From: an uncultured Chlorobiaceae bacterium
Lineage (GTDB): Bacteria; Bacteroidota; Chlorobiia; Chlorobiales; Chlorobiaceae
Assembly: GCA_903939765.1 (NCBI GenBank)
Contig: CAJAIK010000016.1
Location: 1 to 57,079 of the forward strand
Reading direction: 5' to 3'
Length of the DNA: 57,079 nt
Shown here: piece after piece, positions 55,317-57,079 of the stretch
Position numbering within the stretch: position 1 is the first letter of the stretch
Layout: every line of letters starts with the position of its first letter
Made by a program: the position numbers and the translations under genes
The notes under the pieces: model-generated
Seen by the model: the letters and a program-made list of their open reading frames with translations, nothing else
The model's database searches: none
What the model was told of the DNA's origin: nothing

Positions 55317-56840
55317 TCAATCTATTCTATTAAAAATAACGGTATCCAAGACATGTAAATTACTTTTCTCTTTTCGACCCATCCTGTTGGGATACCATAA
55401 ATATCGAGGCGCTTTCTTTTTTACAGAAAAATTTATCTTTCCTTCAGTATAATAATGGCATGAGACATATTTATTAATTTTGAATGGCGTAAATTCTTTG
55501 TACTGCAATGCATTCATACTAATAAAAGAATCAACATCAAACTCTGTTGATTCAAAATCCTTTTTACCATATTCTAAAACCGGATTCTCACTGAATGATC
55601 TTTGCCATACTGGATCATGTAGATATTCTTTCATGAATTTTTTATTTGCATAATCTGAAAGAATACTCTCTTCACTTACAGCTCCTTCGGTAATCACAGA
55701 AGATGGTACATATTTTTTCATTATAGTTTTAACTTTTTGAGAAGTTGCGACTTTCCGAAGGCCCCAATAAAAAAGAGTCCCGATAAAAGGAATATCAGAA
55801 ACAATTTGCATTATCCTGATATTTCGTGTTGTTTCAGGCCCCATTGTCAATGGATCTGAATTAGAATATAAACGAGCCATTTTTTTTGCCTGTATTTCTG
55901 TCAATTTCGGCAGAGATGCATAGCCTGGTGTAAGGTTATAAGGGTTTATTGGATTACATGTTTTTACTTCCGGGCAATATGAACCGTGATATTTTCTGTA
56001 TGCAAGTGTTATCAATTCCCCTTGAGTCCACCATGAATCCCTGTAGTCACCCGTATCGTATATCCATACTTCATCGACACGTTCAATATAACGATCAATA
56101 ATAGAAATCAATTGCCATCGTCGAAGTCTTGATAGTATTTCTGTTTCATAAGCAAGCGTACCGGGTCTAAAAACGGTAAACTCGTATCTATCTTTATCAT
56201 ATTGTTCCATTAAATTTTTGACACTCTCAAAATGCCTGCTTCGATAACTTATAAATATCTTTCTTTTGCCATTGCGGTTTTGAGTAGTAGTTCTGTCAAT
56301 AGACTTTTTTATTAATTCAGTATATGCCTCATAAAAAGATTTTGGGTTATCCGGATCAAAATCAGGCAGAACTGTATCAAGAGGTGGTTGATTAATCGTT
56401 TTTAATCTTTTGGTAAGACGTTCAATAATCTCTTGATTTTCCCTGTTTTTCCAGATCGTTGTTTCTGCGTCGTTTATTTCAATATCCGGATATTCTTGGT
56501 ATGGATATCTATTTGGATAATCAGGAGCTATGTCACGAAACAGGGTTGTAAAATTGAGTGGTAGATAGCTTCGACTGACAATAATAATATGGTCAAATAC
56601 ATTATGCATGGCATTAAAATTTCCATAGTGGATATTTTTATTGATATCTGATTCTATTGTTGCATCGACAACTACAGCATCAGATTGCAAACATGCTTTA
56701 AAATATACAACAGGAGTGGAATTTAACGGCAAATATTCAATAAAATCAAAACCTTCTTTTGCGGCCAAGATCTTTACTAATTCACCTAAATTTTTGCTAT
56801 TGCTACTTAAAGTTCCAAAAAAACTGAGGATTTTACACAT
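55317..56840 (-). CDS. Large protein with TIR-like domain
   Basis: A 507-residue protein. Residues 1-100 form an alpha/beta domain (AVVVDATIESDINKNIHYGNFNAMHNVFDHIIIVSRSYLP) of no family I can name; it resembles a nucleotide-hydrolase or TIR-like receiver. Residues 192-300 are a second, clearer TIR-like domain (KRKIFISYRSRHFESVKNLMEQYDK, DEVWIYDTGDYRDSWWTQGELITLAYRKY), with Glu275 in the place of the catalytic glutamate. The C-terminal 200 residues are basic and aromatic, with a possible hydrophobic helix (IVSDIPFIGTLFYWGLRK, about 347-364). It is the first gene of the DUF4062 operon. Confidence 0.65.
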   Translation of the reverse strand: MCKILSFFGTLSSNSKNLGELVKILAAKEGFDFIEYLPLNSTPVVYFKACLQSDAVVVDATIESDINKNIHYGNFNAMHNVFDHIIIVSRSYLPLNFTTLFRDIAPDYPNRYPYQEYPDIEINDAETTIWKNRENQEIIERLTKRLKTINQPPLDTVLPDFDPDNPKSFYEAYTELIKKSIDRTTTQNRNGKRKIFISYRSRHFESVKNLMEQYDKDRYEFTVFRPGTLAYETEILSRLRRWQLISIIDRYIERVDEVWIYDTGDYRDSWWTQGELITLAYRKYHGSYCPEVKTCNPINPYNLTPGYASLPKLTEIQAKKMARLYSNSDPLTMGPETTRNIRIMQIVSDIPFIGTLFYWGLRKVATSQKVKTIMKKYVPSSVITEGAVSEESILSDYANKKFMKEYLHDPVWQRSFSENPVLEYGKKDFESTEFDVDSFISMNALQYKEFTPFKINKYVSCHYYTEGKINFSVKKKAPRYLWYPNRMGRKEKSNLHVLDTVIFNRID

Positions 56841-56942
56841 ATATAGATATTTTGATAAATATTAATAATACAATAAAGATAAATCATGTTTTATTACTCA
56901 TCACCAACAGAATCTCCATCATTTTAACCATATAAGCGCTCG

Positions 56943-57079
56943 TTAGAAAGTCATTACGTAATTCGTGCCAAAACCGTCTAAGATTTTGCAGACATCTTCT
57001 TCAAGAGTTTTGACATTTCGAGTCTTGAATTCCATCAATTCATACTTCACCTTGTGCCAAAACTTTTCAATTCGATTGA
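56943..57079 (-). mobile_element. IS630-like transposase, C-terminal fragment
   Basis: The last 44 codons of a gene that continues past the right edge. The reading NRIEKFWHKVKYELMEF followed by KTLEEDVCKILDGFG resembles the ends of IS630-family DDE transposases, after the conserved N-P-I-E-R-x-W element. The stop is at 56943-56945. Whether the element is intact outside the window cannot be judged. It borders the conflict locus and may have helped move it. Confidence 0.7.

Overview
The window looks like a chromosome segment of a green sulfur bacterium (Chlorobiaceae, Chlorobium/Pelodictyon-like). The best marker is a (bacterio)chlorophyll synthase (bchG, 39002-40000). Supporting signs are a carbamoyl-phosphate synthase large subunit present as a separate C-terminal half, a PPi-type phosphofructokinase, oxygen-independent HemN, and many genes without a clear Shine-Dalgarno sequence. 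No tRNA or rRNA gene was seen.

Layout. (1) 28-4914: a type I-C-like CRISPR array with 74 repeats and 73 complete spacers, cut by the left window edge. It has no cas genes in view and abuts a decayed AAA/DUF4143 ATPase. Two spacer pairs hit the same targets, one pair on opposite strands. (2) 6.1-46.5 kb: mostly housekeeping genes: gdx-type SMR transporter, an oxidoreductase, hemN, purE, ndh, argD, a TonB/ExbD/ExbD/ExbB system, dnaG, glyA-ribBA, carB C-half, rubrerythrin-like protein, glgP, pyrD, ispF, pfk, ilvE, holB, cutA, an M24 peptidase, trpD, bchG, rpmB, rnhA, tilS, psd, tatA and recN. Inside it sits a two-gene AAA15 ATPase/TOPRIM-like cassette (34059-36024) that resembles an anti-phage module. 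(3) 46.6-57.1 kb: an accessory island with a ribbon-helix-helix/PIN toxin-antitoxin pair, a DUF2283 gene, and then a large minus-strand conflict locus ending at an IS630-like transposase fragment.

The most interesting system is at 47.5-56.8 kb. It contains a complete diversity-generating retroelement (DGR): reverse transcriptase with IGNLTSQ and YMDD motifs, an HRDC-domain accessory protein, a 132-bp template repeat (TR, 47683-47814) and a 132-bp variable repeat (VR, 49460-49591). TR and VR align without gaps. Seventeen differences all fall at adenines of the TR coding strand, in 11 AAY codons; two more, near the 3' end, are not at adenines and are synonymous. The VR is the last 43 codons of an 831-residue protein made of a MoxR-partner N-terminus, a vWA-like region and a formylglycine-generating-enzyme/C-type-lectin (FGE/SUMF1) domain. 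Its gene overlaps that of a MoxR AAA+ ATPase by 4 bp. Upstream in the same direction are a TIR protein carrying a short C-terminal module, an overlapping gene whose N-terminus carries the same module (an effector-associated-domain candidate), a DUF4062 protein and a second TIR-like protein. I infer a MoxR-vWA conflict/immune system whose recognition domain is rewritten by the DGR and whose output is TIR activity.

The 3' flanks of TR and VR also share a perfect 18-nt inverted repeat, and a long hairpin lies downstream of the VR. Neither is explained by the standard parts list of a DGR.
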